64,000 nt of DNA, taken from the NCBI RefSeq assembly GCF_000614065.1, contig NZ_BAKG01000001.1, forward strand, positions 62,001-126,000. Reading direction: 5' to 3'. The position numbers were made by a program, and so were the translations under genes. Shown in pieces: positions 8,840-18,064 of this stretch (its first letter is position 1; each line of letters begins with the position of its first letter). Source of the DNA: Prevotella dentasini JCM 15908. GTDB lineage: Bacteria > Bacteroidota > Bacteroidia > Bacteroidales > Bacteroidaceae. The notes beneath the pieces are model-generated. The model did not search any database, was not told where the DNA came from, and saw only the letters and a program-made list of their open reading frames with translations.

Positions 8840-10404
8840 TCAGGATGCGTCTTCTTCGCCTACTCTCGATTTCATCGTCCGATAGGCATTGTCCGACATG
8901 CCCATGATGTGCTTGATGTCTTCCTTCTCGTATCGTTTTTTCAGCAGGATAAGGAAGAAAAACGAACGGGGCGACAGCTTCGGGTGGGCATAGCGCAGGG
9001 ATAGGATGAAGGAGGCGTTGAGAATCTGATAGTATTCGGCAAAGTCTGTGAAGTCTTTCTTGTGCCATTTTATAGTCGTTCCGCCACGGACGATTTCCTC
9101 GTACCGCTCTTTGCCGTTGGCAATCATCTCGCCTTGCCGCTGACGTATGGTCTCTATTTCCTTTCGCAGCTGTTTCGCCTCCTTGCTCCCGTCGGCTCCC
9201 TGTTTTTCCAGTTCTTCGATGCGGTAGAGGTGGGCATTGACCAGTGCCTGGCTCTCGCTGACGGCCCTTTTCATCTTCTCTATCCGCTGCTGGTGCCGAT
9301 GGTGCAGGAGGATGGCAACGATGACAATCAGGAGAATCACGGAAACGGAGAGGTAGATGTAGTGCCAAAGCCGGGCTTGGGCAATGCCTTGGTCGTATTC
9401 TTCCTGCACTTTCTGCACGGCTTCCGCGTGTTGCTTGTGTGTGATGCTGTCGCGGAGGGCAAGAATGTGTTCTTGCATATTGAGCGCATCTTCTGTTCTG
9501 CCGTTCTTGTGCAGCCATTCTGCGTATGCTTCCAAGCCGAACAGCCTTGTTTCAGAATCTTTGGCAGCCAAGGCCGTGTCCATAGCTTCTCGGCCTCGGA
9601 CAGTCTTCCCTGCTCCTGATATATGTTTGCAAGATTGCCGACGAACAGCGGTTGCGGGTCTTGTCCGATGGCTTGCAGGAAGTAGGCCTCCGCTTTCTTG
9701 TAGTCGCCCTTTTGAGTGTAGTATGTTCCTATGTTGTTTATCAGCCACGGCTGTTCGTGTTTGGGCATGAAGCGTACGTATTCCATAGAACGGGCAATAT
9801 AGGCTTGGCAGCTGTCTGTCTCACCCATGTCCTGAAAAGTGCAGGCTATGTTGTCAAGTGCAAATCCTATCCATCTCTTGTTGCCCATCCTGCGGCCTGT
9901 CTCGAGAGTTTTCTTGCCGTATAGAAGTGCCAGATTGTAGTTGCCGCTAAATCCGTTCAGAGTTGCCATAAAGGAATACGCTTTTGCCAGTAGTTCGTTG
10001 TCTTTCTTTTCCTCGGCGATGCGTTCAGCCTCTTTCCCGTATCTTGCAGCTTCTACGTATTCTCCTTTTATGCTGTAAAGTTTCACCTTGCAGAGATAGG
10101 TTTTAAAGAGTTTTAGGCTGTTTCTTGTCTTCTTGTAATGTCTCTCTGCTTCATTCAGGTGAACGAACGACGCTTTTTGGTTTTCCATGGAATAGTCTTG
10201 CATGGCTTTCAGCAGATAGAAATACCTTTTGTCTTCAGGAGACAGCGTTGTGGTGTCCACTTTATTTAACAGGATGTTGGCACTATCCTTGAAATCTTCT
10301 TGATAAAAAGAGTCTATGCGTAGCAGGTGTTTGTCAATGACGGCGTTGTGTTGGCATCCTATCAGGAAGATGGCGACACATAAAGAGATAAATATTTGTT
10401 TCAT
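8840..10404 (-). CDS. Membrane-anchored TPR protein with C-terminal HTH-like domain, one frameshift
   Basis: About 521 residues when repaired. The order is: lipoprotein-type signal (MKQIFISLCVAIFLIGCQ), TPR-like helical repeats (about residues 30-300), a transmembrane segment (WHYIYLSVSVILLIVIVAIL, about 348-370), a coiled coil rich in Glu/Gln/Arg, and a C-terminal helical domain (LSPRSFFFLILLKKRYEKED...) resembling the LuxR-like HTH of Bacteroidetes TPR regulators. The predicted job is sensing or coupling periplasmic TPR contacts to transcription; this is inference. The frame shifts at ~9574: one base is missing in the AAGGCC run, and repair gives KLWTR(A/P)LAAKDSE. A decayed second copy lies at 11330-11531. 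A -7 box on the minus strand lies at 10427-10434. Confidence 0.78.
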
Positions 10405-10426
10405 GAGAATGAAGATTTTGCGATTG

Positions 10427-10434
10427 CAAAAGTA
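10427..10434 (-). promoter_or_regulatory. -7 box for the TPR regulator
   Basis: TACTTTTG on the minus strand, 23 bp upstream of the ATG. No clear TTG at the expected distance. Confidence 0.45.
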
Positions 10435-10609
10435 CGAAAAAGTGAAGAAAAAGAATCCTTTCTTTGTCTGTTTTACGTGAAAACAGATGGATTTTTGTTA
10501 CATTTTTAAGGTGCAAAAAACATAAAAAACAGAATGTACTAATTTGATTATCAGTATATTATACTGTATTTCAAAATGTAACACTCAAGAAAAAAGATTA
10601 GAAAATATT

Positions 10610-10639
10610 TTGTAGTTTTTCTTTGTCAGAATAATTTTG
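10610..10639 (+). promoter_or_regulatory. Promoter of duplicated unit, copy A
   Basis: TAATTTTG at 10632-10639 with TTG at 10610-10612 (19 bp). The same elements with identical spacing recur in copy B at 11736-11765, and the flanking text (gtaacactca..gaaaaaa) is conserved. Confidence 0.7.
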
Positions 10640-10672
10640 TAGTCAACAAAACAAAAATCTAACTAATTAAAA

Positions 10673-10771
10673 ATGAAAAAGTATCTTTTAATTGCTGTCT
10701 TAACAGCAACCTTGTTTGTGTCATGCAATTCTAATGACGAATTGAGTTCGGAAACATCAACTAACAAATAA
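10673..10771 (+). CDS. 32-residue small lipoprotein
   Basis: A short gene with an almost diagnostic shape: MKKYLLIAVLTATLFVSC signal and lipobox (FVSC), then only 14 residues (NSNDELSSETSTNK). It lies 33 bp downstream of a well-formed promoter, and a gene for a small membrane protein follows 17 bp later, so the two are probably co-transcribed. The predicted product is an outer- or inner-membrane-anchored lipopeptide. Its place is empty in the duplicated copy B. Too short for family assignment. Confidence 0.6.
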   Translation: MKKYLLIAVLTATLFVSCNSNDELSSETSTNK

Positions 10772-10788
10772 ACAGAAAAACATCAATT

Positions 10789-11094
10789 ATGAAAGTATCA
10801 AAAAGTGAGAAAGTATATTCCAATCTTTGGAATATCCCCATAATCTTAATATTCATCAGCTGGTTGCTTGATTACTCCGGGCTTACGACGGGGTCTGTCT
10901 GGGTAGACCAAGCCAAGAATGTCGTTGTTTATAGTATATTTATAGGAACTATTCTGTATGAAACGTTCTATTTTTATAGAGGATGGAGAAAGAAACGGGA
11001 TAAATACATGCGTATCTTCTTAGGCGTGAAATATGGGTTGATGATTCTTACCTGTATTGGCTGTATGCTGATGGAGCATTTCTGGTTTTCTTAG
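10789..11094 (+). CDS. Small integral membrane protein, duplicated unit copy A
   Basis: 101 residues with three hydrophobic segments (about 14-32, 45-63 and 80-98). The family is not recognised. It is clearly paralogous to the 11803 gene: both share VVYSIFIGTILYE / IVYALFTGLIIYE in the middle and CIGCMLMEHFW / CIGCMLIEYFW at the C-terminus. It follows the small lipoprotein gene within one likely transcript. The DNA is AT-rich relative to flanking genes, suggesting acquired or accessory DNA. Confidence 0.65.
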   Translation: MKVSKSEKVYSNLWNIPIILIFISWLLDYSGLTTGSVWVDQAKNVVVYSIFIGTILYETFYFYRGWRKKRDKYMRIFLGVKYGLMILTCIGCMLMEHFWFS

Positions 11095-11241
11095 CAGGGC
11101 AGGCCTTTGTGAAGATGTCGTCAGAACGTGAGTTCGGTATAGGACAACAATTCATAAAATAGAAAGTTTTGTATGATTATATCAGGCTTACGTCATATTA
11201 AAATGATAGTCTTCGTTAACCCCTAGACGATTTACTTTGCT

Positions 11242-11273
11242 TGTAAGGACAGACATTCGCGTCTGTCCTTACA
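11242..11273. repeat. GACAGAC hairpin (13-bp stem)
   Basis: TGTAAGGACAGAC and its complement around a 6-base loop (attcgc). The GGACAGAC...GTCTGTCC core is the same as that in the tandem repeat at 42755-43400. Confidence 0.7.
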
Positions 11274-11329
11274 TGTAAGTGGCAGCCTACTATCCTCCGT
11301 CTTTCCCGTAAACATTCTCCGTCTATTCG

Positions 11330-11531
11330 TTTTTCGGACAGGCATAGTGCCTGTTCCTGCGGGCTGTCTCAAGAGTTTTTTGTCGTATAGAAGTACCAGA
11401 TTGTAGTTGCCGCAAAATCCATTCATAGTTGCCAAAAGGAATACCTTTCGCCAGTAATTGTCAAGAATAGCATTGCGTTGACACACCATCAAAAAGATAA
11501 CGACACATAAAAAGATAAATATTTGTTTCAT
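11330..11531 (-). pseudogene. Decayed copy of the TPR regulator gene
   Basis: The start MKQIFIFLCVVIFLMVCQ matches the first residues of the 8840-10404 gene, then after a few residues the text jumps to LLATMNGFCGNYNLVLLYDKK, which matches an internal stretch (MATLNGFSGNYNLALLYGKK) about 130 codons further on. The rest of the gene is missing. This is an internal deletion in a duplicated 5' part. It still carries an ATG and lipobox but cannot make the TPR, membrane or HTH parts. The adjoining intergenic DNA is also shared with copy A. Confidence 0.8.
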
Positions 11532-11735
11532 CAGAATGAAGACTTTGCGATAGCAAAAATAAGAGAAAGTGAAGAAAAAGGATTCTTTCTTTGCCTGTTT
11601 TACGTGAAAAAGGATGGACTTTTGTTACATTTTTTTAGGGTAAAAAGATGTATTTTTGGGTGTAAATGTTTGATGTTCAGTGTTATATCCCATTTTGAAA
11701 ATGTAACACTCACGAAAAAAAGTTTTGAAATTATT

Positions 11736-11765
11736 TTGTGGTTTTTCTTTGTTGTAATAATTTTG
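11736..11765 (+). promoter_or_regulatory. Promoter of duplicated unit, copy B
   Basis: TAATTTTG at 11758-11765, TTG at 11736-11738, spacing 19 bp, matching copy A. Confidence 0.7.
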
Positions 11766-11802
11766 TAGTCAGCAAAATAAATTTTTAATAATAAAATAAT
11801 AT

Positions 11803-12117
11803 ATGAAATTATCAATTAATAAAAAATCGTTTTTCGAGATTTTGATATTTTCTCTGGTGTTGGTACTCGCAAAGTATGCACATGAAGCTGAGCTGAATGG
11901 AGAATTGCCAAGTTGGCTAAGTGGGATTCATGGTATTGGACATATTATCGTTTACGCTCTTTTCACGGGACTGATTATTTACGAGCTTATCTATTTCTGC
12001 CTAAAATGGAAAAGACATAGTGACAAGGTTTCACGAATTGCCATAGCGATGCGCCTGATAGTTGTGTCCTTGGTCTGCATTGGCTGTATGCTAATAGAGT
12101 ATTTCTGGAATTCTTAA
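11803..12117 (+). CDS. Small integral membrane protein, duplicated unit copy B
   Basis: 104 residues and three predicted transmembrane segments; paralogue of the 10789 gene, with the same C-terminal CIGCMLIEYFW motif and a similar central segment, but a diverged N-terminal third. Here the gene begins 38 bp after the promoter with no intervening lipoprotein gene. The sequences just downstream of both copies also match (gtgagttcggtata), which places the end of the duplication about 60 bp past the stop codons. Function unknown. Confidence 0.65.
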   Translation: MKLSINKKSFFEILIFSLVLVLAKYAHEAELNGELPSWLSGIHGIGHIIVYALFTGLIIYELIYFCLKWKRHSDKVSRIAIAMRLIVVSLVCIGCMLIEYFWNS

Positions 12118-12249
12118 CAGAGCCGACATTTGCGGAGACATCATCAACGTGAGTTCGGTATAAGGCTACAATTTGTTTTTTGCCTGTGATTAAGACATAA
12201 TGAATGGTGTTTGCTTATGTATCAGTCGTGGAATGTGGCGTAAAATAGT

Positions 12250-12257
12250 TACCTTTG
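12250..12257 (+). promoter_or_regulatory. -7 box for the DMT transporter
   Basis: TACCTTTG, 19 bp upstream of the ATG at 12277; no clear TTG at the expected distance. Confidence 0.45.
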
Positions 12258-12276
12258 TACCCACAATTCTATCGTG

Positions 12277-13191
12277 ATGGATAACAAAAGCATATTTCAA
12301 CGTCCCCTGTGGGTTACTATTTTCGCCCTCAGTGCTGCCGTGGCATGGGGTTGGGCGTATCCTCTCATTAAGTTAGGCTTTGCCGAATTTGGCATATCCC
12401 CCGACATGACCGGTGGCAAAATGCTGTTTGCCGGCATACGCTTCAGCTTTTCGGGATTTATCATTCTTGCCGTGGCGCAATCTGTCAAGCGAAGTTTTCA
12501 CATTCGCAAGACCGGCGACTGGTGGTATTTGTTGCTGTTTGCGTTGACGAACACCACGCTTCACTATGCCTTCTTCTATTTCGGGCTGTCGCACAGTCAA
12601 GGTGCACGCGCTGCCATCCTCAACTCTATGAGCGTATTTTGCGTGGTTGTCTTCGCCTGCCTTTTCTTTGCCAGCGACAGGATGACAAGTCGCAAGCTCG
12701 TTGGCTGTGCTGTTGGTTTTGCCGGAATTCTCTCACTGAACTTAGGAGGCAAGGAGAGCGGACAGTTCACATGGTTGGGCGACGGCATGATTATACTCAA
12801 TGCCCTGTGCGGTGCAGCAGCATCACTCCTCACCCGCGGACTGGGAAAGCGCGTAGATGTCTTTGTGGGGACGGGCATCTCTCTGGCCGTGGGCGGATTG
12901 CTGTTAGTGGTGTCCGGCCTGCTGATGGGTGGCATCCTGCCGCAAATCACGCTTGCCGGAGGTTTCTACCTCTTATTGCTCATAGCCATCAGCACTATCG
13001 GTTTTACGCTCTACAATAAGTTGCTCACCTGCAACCCCGTGGGCAAGGTGGCGATTTACAATTCGCTCATTCCGGTGGTTGGTGCCGTTACCTCATGTAT
13101 CTGCCTCAACGAAACATTCTATTGGAAATATGCCGTGGCAGGAGCTTTGGCAACAACGGGTATCTACATTATCAACAAGGGAAAGTCATAG
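12277..13191 (+). CDS. EamA/DMT-family transporter
   Basis: 304 residues with about ten hydrophobic segments in two repeats, as in EamA (RhaT/YdcZ-like) drug/metabolite transporters of the inner membrane. Family-like features are AVAWGWAYPLIKLGF near the N-terminus and the second-half repeat ending GALATTGIYIINK. The substrate is unknown. An upstream in-frame GTG (12274) is one codon away from the ATG chosen here. The gene is monocistronic, in slightly AT-richer DNA, downstream of the duplicated unit. Confidence 0.85.
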   Translation: MDNKSIFQRPLWVTIFALSAAVAWGWAYPLIKLGFAEFGISPDMTGGKMLFAGIRFSFSGFIILAVAQSVKRSFHIRKTGDWWYLLLFALTNTTLHYAFFYFGLSHSQGARAAILNSMSVFCVVVFACLFFASDRMTSRKLVGCAVGFAGILSLNLGGKESGQFTWLGDGMIILNALCGAAASLLTRGLGKRVDVFVGTGISLAVGGLLLVVSGLLMGGILPQITLAGGFYLLLLIAISTIGFTLYNKLLTCNPVGKVAIYNSLIPVVGAVTSCICLNETFYWKYAVAGALATTGIYIINKGKS

Positions 13192-13511
13192 ATGGGAATT
13201 TCTCCTGTATTCGCACTTTCATCGTGGAGCAGATGGGTGTCGGTGAATGTATTACTGAATGGATGTATTCCCTGACTGACAGTAATCTTGCTGTCAAAAC
13301 ATGTCTTTCTGTCAGCCTGCAATTGCTTGTAAATGAGGAAGATGTCGTCGAACTGACAGCATGACGGCAAAAATGGAAAATAAAAAAGGATAATAAATGC
13401 AACAGGTTGCTATCGTCTTTTTGTGTAAAGAGTACTTGAGGTAACATGTACGCTTTGTCTGGAGATATTCTCTCTGAACTGATGCAATAATCGTATATGG
13501 GATAAAACGCT
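13192..13511. other. Intergenic stretch without a recognised gene
   Basis: About 320 bp between the DMT transporter and the terminator at 13512. Short open frames on both strands look random; no promoter box or repeat was seen. Confidence 0.5.
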
Positions 13512-13555
13512 AAAAGGGTGGTGATAGCCGTAGGTTATCACCACCCTTTTGTTTT
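13512..13555. terminator. Bidirectional terminator downstream of upp
   Basis: A 15-bp stem (13512-13526 with 13536-13550, AAAAGGGTGGTGATA) with a 9-base loop, bordered by A-run and T-run, so it can act in both directions. Confidence 0.85.
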
Positions 13556-13570
13556 GCTTATATTTCGGAA

Positions 13571-14229
13571 TTATATCTTTTCTCCGTAGCAGAGATCGCC
13601 GGCATCGCCGAATCCCGGTACGATATACTGATGTTCGTTGAGTCCCTCGTCGATGGCGGCGCACCAGATGGTCGTCGTGCTGTCGGGGAAGGTCTTCCTG
13701 ATATGGGCGATGCCTCCGGGGAGGCTATCATGCAGGCTACATGCACGTGCCGGGGCGTACCTTTGGAGAGGATGGCCTTGTAGCCCAGCTCCATCGATCC
13801 GCCGGTAGCGAGCATCGGGTCGGCAATGATGAGGGTCTTGCCGTTGATGTCCGGTGTGGCGAGATACTCCACATGGATGCCCACCTCGTGGTGAGCGGCA
13901 TCCTTGTATTCGCGATAGGCACTGACGAAGGCATTGCCGGCATGGTCGAATATGTTCAGGAAGCCATTGTGGAACGGCAGGCCCGCACGGAAGATGGTAG
14001 CCAAGACTATCTTGTCGGTCGGTACGCTCACCTTGGCGGTGCCCAGTGGCGTAACGACATCTTTCTGTTCGTAGTTGAGCGTCTTAGAAATTTCAAAAGC
14101 CTCAAACTCGCCTATTCTCATGACATTATTGCGGAAAAGGAGACGGTTTTTCTGATAGTCCTTGTCGCGTATCTCAGCCATGTACTGATTGATGATGGAG
14201 TGTTGCTCCGAGAAGTTGATAATTTCCAT
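13571..14229 (-). CDS. upp: Uracil phosphoribosyltransferase, one frameshift
   Basis: Makes UMP from uracil and PRPP in pyrimidine salvage. About 219 residues when repaired. The PRPP-binding signature region is TLIIADPMLATGGSMELG (about residues 126-143), and the C-terminus restored in the other frame, TTIWCAAIDEGLN ... GFGDAGDLCYGE, is the uracil-binding end. The frame breaks at ~13714: the minus strand reads gaggcatc where gagggcatc is needed. The open frame as sequenced runs past the true stop. It has its own promoter (14292-14322) and terminator. Confidence 0.93.
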
Positions 14230-14291
14230 TTTTAATCTTTTAGATAGTCGAATAGCCGCTGTATGCGTTTACCCGGTTTCGTAAATTTCGG

Positions 14292-14322
14292 CAAAAGTAA
14301 GAAAAACTTATAATTTTTGCAA
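14292..14322 (-). promoter_or_regulatory. upp promoter
   Basis: Minus strand: TACTTTTG (14292-14299) with TTG at 14320-14322, spacing 20 bp. Confidence 0.6.
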
Positions 14323-14414
14323 AGTCTGAATTGCAAATGTAGACGAGAGTGCCTCAATTTTCAATTCTTTAACCTAAAGATGTGCGTCTTTGATGCTTTT
14401 TTTGTGGGTAAGTC

Positions 14415-14445
14415 TTGGGTGTACTTTAGAATTTAACTACCTTTG
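14415..14445 (+). promoter_or_regulatory. pckA promoter
   Basis: TACCTTTG at 14438-14445 and TTG at 14415-14417 (20-bp spacing), leaving a leader of about 70 bases. Confidence 0.65.
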
Positions 14446-14518
14446 CCGTGGATTTTAAGAGTCCCTTTATAATAAACATTAGTACAAAATAATTTTTCAA
14501 CTAAATACATTTTACAAA

Positions 14519-16132
14519 ATGGCAAAGTTTGATAAGAGCGTACTTAAGAAGTACGGAATTACTGGAACTACAGAAGTTCTCTACAACCCTTCTTATGAAG
14601 TATTGTTCAACGAAGAGACCAAGGAAGGCCTTGAAGGTTTTGAGGTAGGTCAGGAAACAGAGCTTGGTGCAATCAACGTAATGACTGGTATCTACACCGG
14701 CCGTTCTCCTAAGGACAAGTTCATCGTTGACGACGAGAACTCTCACGATACTGTATGGTGGACTTCTGAAGACTACAAGAACGACAACCATCCGGCAAGC
14801 AAGGAAACATGGGCTGCTGTTAAGGAAATCGCACAGAAGGAGCTTTCCAACAAGCGTCTTTTCGTTGTCGACGGTTTCTGCGGTACTCACAAGGATACAC
14901 GTATGAAAGTTCGTTTCATCGTTGAAGTTGCTTGGCAGGCTCACTTCGTTACGAACATGTTCATCCGTCCTCAGAGCGAGGCCGACTTCGAGCAGGAGCC
15001 GGACTTCATCGTTTACAACGCATCCAAGGCTAAGGTTGAGAACTACAAGGAACTCGGCCTGAACTCCGAGACTGCCGTTGTCTTCAATGTAACAAGCAAG
15101 GAGCAGGTTATCATCAATACATGGTATGGCGGTGAGATGAAGAAGGGTATCTTCTCCATGATGAACTATTTCCTGCCACTGAAGGGCATGGCATCCATGC
15201 ACTGCTCTGCCAACACCGACATGAATGGCGAGAACACCGCCATCTTCTTCGGTCTCTCAGGTACTGGCAAGACCACTCTGTCTACTGACCCGAAGCGCAA
15301 GCTCATCGGCGACGACGAGCACGGATGGGACGACGAGGGCGTGTTCAACTACGAGGGCGGCTGCTACGCTAAGGTTATCAACCTCGACGCTGAGGCAGAG
15401 CCGGACATCTACGGTGCCATCCGCCGCGACGCTCTCCTTGAGAACGTTACCGTGGCTGCTGACGGCAAGATTGACTTCGCCGACAAGAGCGTTACCGAGA
15501 ACACCCGTGTGTCTTATCCTATCTATCACATCAAGAACATTCAGCGTCCTGCATCCGAAGGTCCTGCTGCCAAGCAAGTTATCTTCCTGTCGGCTGACGC
15601 TTTCGGTGTGCTTCCTCCAGTATCTATCCTGAACGCAGAGCAGACGAAGTACTACTTCCTCTCCGGCTTCACGGCTAAGTTGGCTGGTACGGAGCGCGGT
15701 ATCACCGAGCCTACTCCGACATTCTCTGCCTGCTTCGGTCAGGCTTTCTTGGAGCTTCACCCGACCAAGTATGCAGACGAGCTGGTTAAGAAGATGGAGA
15801 AGAGCGGTGCCAAGGCATACCTCGTAAACACTGGTTGGAACGGTACAGGCAAGCGTATCTCTATCCGCGACACCCGCGGCATCATCGACGCTATCCTGAA
15901 CCACTCCATCGACGCTGCCCCGACAAAGCAGATTCCTTACTTCAACTTCACTGTTCCTACACAGCTCGAAGGCGTCGCTACCGAGATTCTCGACCCACGC
16001 GACACCTACGCTGAGGCAGCTCAGTGGGAGGAGAAGGCCAAGGACTTGGCAGCCCGCTTCATCAAGAACTTCAAGAAGTACGAAGGCAACGAGGCCGGTA
16101 AGGCTCTTGTAGCAGCTGGTCCGCAGCTCTAA
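14519..16132 (+). CDS. pckA: Phosphoenolpyruvate carboxykinase (ATP)
   Basis: Interconverts oxaloacetate and PEP with ATP/ADP. In saccharolytic Bacteroidales it works mainly in the CO2-fixing direction toward succinate. 537 residues, full length. Motifs: [11 protein letters not shown] (about residue 60), the kinase P-loop [11 protein letters not shown] (about 246-256), the metal site ENVTVA... region and [10 protein letters not shown] near the C-terminus. Codon use is more biased than in neighbours (frequent CGT, GGT, AAG, AAC), as expected for a highly expressed gene. It sits alone between a strong promoter and a strong terminator. Confidence 0.97.
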   Translation: MAKFDKSVLKKYGITGTTEVLYNPSYEVLFNEETKEGLEGFEVGQETELGAINVMTGIYTGRSPKDKFIVDDENSHDTVWWTSEDYKNDNHPASKETWAAVKEIAQKELSNKRLFVVDGFCGTHKDTRMKVRFIVEVAWQAHFVTNMFIRPQSEADFEQEPDFIVYNASKAKVENYKELGLNSETAVVFNVTSKEQVIINTWYGGEMKKGIFSMMNYFLPLKGMASMHCSANTDMNGENTAIFFGLSGTGKTTLSTDPKRKLIGDDEHGWDDEGVFNYEGGCYAKVINLDAEAEPDIYGAIRRDALLENVTVAADGKIDFADKSVTENTRVSYPIYHIKNIQRPASEGPAAKQVIFLSADAFGVLPPVSILNAEQTKYYFLSGFTAKLAGTERGITEPTPTFSACFGQAFLELHPTKYADELVKKMEKSGAKAYLVNTGWNGTGKRISIRDTRGIIDAILNHSIDAAPTKQIPYFNFTVPTQLEGVATEILDPRDTYAEAAQWEEKAKDLAARFIKNFKKYEGNEAGKALVAAGPQL

Positions 16133-16161
16133 GCCGTCAGGTATTTCAGAACAGATAAATT

Positions 16162-16200
16162 GGAAGCCCGTCCACGAGTATGTGGACGGGCTTCCTTGTC
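16162..16200 (+). terminator. pckA terminator
   Basis: A 14-bp perfect stem (16162-16175 with 16182-16195) and a 6-base loop; the following tract is T-containing but not pure. Confidence 0.75.
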
Positions 16201-16362
16201 TTGCCGGGCGGATGGAAATGTGGTGTGACGATACAGCTCTTCCTGCTCCTCGGAATCGGGCATGCTGCAGCTGCGCATCCCTATTCCCGGAGTTTCCTCC
16301 CCGTTGCCGGACTGCATGAAAGATAACAAATCGCAGGGCGTGGGGATTCGGATTATTTTGTG

Positions 16363-16370
16363 TAACTTTG
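16363..16370 (+). promoter_or_regulatory. -7 box for the U32 peptidase gene
   Basis: TAACTTTG ending 20 bp before the ATG at 16390; upstream TTG not evident. Confidence 0.45.
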
Positions 16371-16389
16371 CACCCGATAAAAACAGACA

Positions 16390-17643
16390 ATGGACGAGAA
16401 GATAACAGACTTTGAGATAATGGCACCCGTCGGGGCGCGCGAGAGCCTTGCGGCTGCCATTCAGGCCGGAGCCGACTCCGTATATTTCGGTATCGGACAG
16501 CTCAACATGCGTTCCCATTCGGCCAACCACTTCACCGTGGACGACCTGAACGAGATTGCGGCGACGTGCAGCCGGTACGGCATCAAGACCTATCTGACGG
16601 TCAATACCGTCATTTACGGCGAAGACATCGGCACGATGCACGAGATAATAGATGCTGCCAAGGCGGCCAATATCACGGCCGTGATAGCCAGCGACGTAGC
16701 AGTGATGGTCTATTGCCGGCAGGTGGGCGTTGAGGTTCACCTATCCACGCAGCTCAATATCTCGAACATTGAGGCACTGAAGTTCTATGCCCAGTTTGCC
16801 GATGTCGTCGTACTGGCGCGCGAGCTGAACATGGAGCAGGTGGCGGAGGTCTACCGGCAGATAAAGGAGCAGGATGTCCGCGGGCCCCGCGGCGAGCTGA
16901 TACGTATTGAGATGTTCTGCCACGGTGCACTCTGCATGGCCGTTTCGGGCAAGTGCTACATGAGCCTGCACGACGCCAACCGTTCTGCCAACCGCGGCGA
17001 ATGTGTGCAGATATGCCGCCGTTCCTACACGGTAACCGACAACGAGACGGGAAAGCAGCTCGAAATAGACAACAAGTACATCATGAGCCCGAAAGACCTG
17101 AAGACCGTCCGCTTCATTGACAAGATGATGAAAGCCGGTGTGCGCGTCTTCAAGATTGAGGGTCGTGCCCGTGGGCCGGAATATGTCCATACCGTGGTGA
17201 GCTGCTACAAGGAAGCGATTCGGAGCGTCCTTGACGGCACCTTCACCGAAGAGAGGAAGGACGCATGGGACAAGCGTCTCGCCACCGTCTTCAACCGGGG
17301 TTTCTGGGACGGCTACTATCAGGGCCAGACCATGGGCGAATGGACAAGAAACTATGGCAACAAGGCTACCGAGAAGAAGGTGCTGGTGGGCAAGATTAAC
17401 AAATACTTCTCCAAGCTCGGCGTGGCCGAGGTTGCCGTTGAGGCTTCCGAGATAGAACTGGGCGACCATCTGCTCATCACCGGCACGACGACGGGCGTGA
17501 TGAAACTTGATGCCGGGGAAATCCGCTACGAGCTTCAGCCCGTGGAGAAAGCCGAGAAAGGGTGGCGAATCTCCATCCCCGTACCCGGAAAGGTGCGTCC
17601 GAACGACAAGATATACAAGTTAGTAAAGACGAATATAGAATAG
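16390..17643 (+). CDS. U32 family peptidase / tRNA hydroxylation-type protein
   Basis: 417 residues. It carries the U32 signature E-x-F-x-HGALC (IEMFCHGALCMAVSGKCYMS) followed by RGECVQICRRSY, whose cysteines bind a metal cluster in characterised relatives. Bacterial family members include TrhP (tRNA U34 hydroxylation) and RlhA (23S rRNA hydroxylation), with prephenate as a partner metabolite; which role applies cannot be read here. The TIM-barrel N-terminus is intact (IMAPVGARESLAAAIQAGAD). The gene overlaps no other and is followed 3 bp later by sufE, so it probably shares a transcript with sufE and the TrmH-type gene. Confidence 0.88.
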   Translation: MDEKITDFEIMAPVGARESLAAAIQAGADSVYFGIGQLNMRSHSANHFTVDDLNEIAATCSRYGIKTYLTVNTVIYGEDIGTMHEIIDAAKAANITAVIASDVAVMVYCRQVGVEVHLSTQLNISNIEALKFYAQFADVVVLARELNMEQVAEVYRQIKEQDVRGPRGELIRIEMFCHGALCMAVSGKCYMSLHDANRSANRGECVQICRRSYTVTDNETGKQLEIDNKYIMSPKDLKTVRFIDKMMKAGVRVFKIEGRARGPEYVHTVVSCYKEAIRSVLDGTFTEERKDAWDKRLATVFNRGFWDGYYQGQTMGEWTRNYGNKATEKKVLVGKINKYFSKLGVAEVAVEASEIELGDHLLITGTTTGVMKLDAGEIRYELQPVEKAEKGWRISIPVPGKVRPNDKIYKLVKTNIE

Positions 17644-17645
17644 TT

Positions 17646-18056
17646 ATGACAATCAACGAACTTCAGGAGGAGGTTATTGCAGAGTTTTCCGAGTTCACGG
17701 ACTGGATGGACAAGTATCAGATGCTCATCGACTTGGGCAACGATCTGGAACCACTGGACGCAAGATACAAGAACGAACAGAATCTCATAGACGGCTGCCA
17801 GAGCCGTGTGTGGCTTCAGTGCGACATGGTGGACGGCCGTCTTGTCTTCACTGCCGACTCCGACGCGCTCATCACCAAGGGCATCATCGCTCTGCTCGTG
17901 CGCGTCATCAGCAATCACACGCCACAGGAAATCATCGATGCCGACCTCTACTTCATTGAGCGAATCGGACTCCGACAGCATCTCAGCCCCACGCGCAGCA
18001 ACGGCCTGCTATCGATGGTGAAGCAGATAAAGCATACGCCATCGCCTTCAGCATGA
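17646..18056 (+). CDS. sufE: SufE family cysteine desulfuration protein
   Basis: 136 residues. SufE accepts sulfur from SufS on one Cys and hands it to Fe-S assembly. The active-site Cys lies in LIDGCQSRVWL (about residue 51). The start at 17646 is 3 bp after the U32 stop, which fits tight coupling; a longer reading from 17562 would overlap the U32 gene by 80 bp and lacks family similarity. No sufBCDS genes are in the window. Confidence 0.92.
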   Translation: MTINELQEEVIAEFSEFTDWMDKYQMLIDLGNDLEPLDARYKNEQNLIDGCQSRVWLQCDMVDGRLVFTADSDALITKGIIALLVRVISNHTPQEIIDADLYFIERIGLRQHLSPTRSNGLLSMVKQIKHTPSPSA

Positions 18057-18064
18057 AGTAGCCC

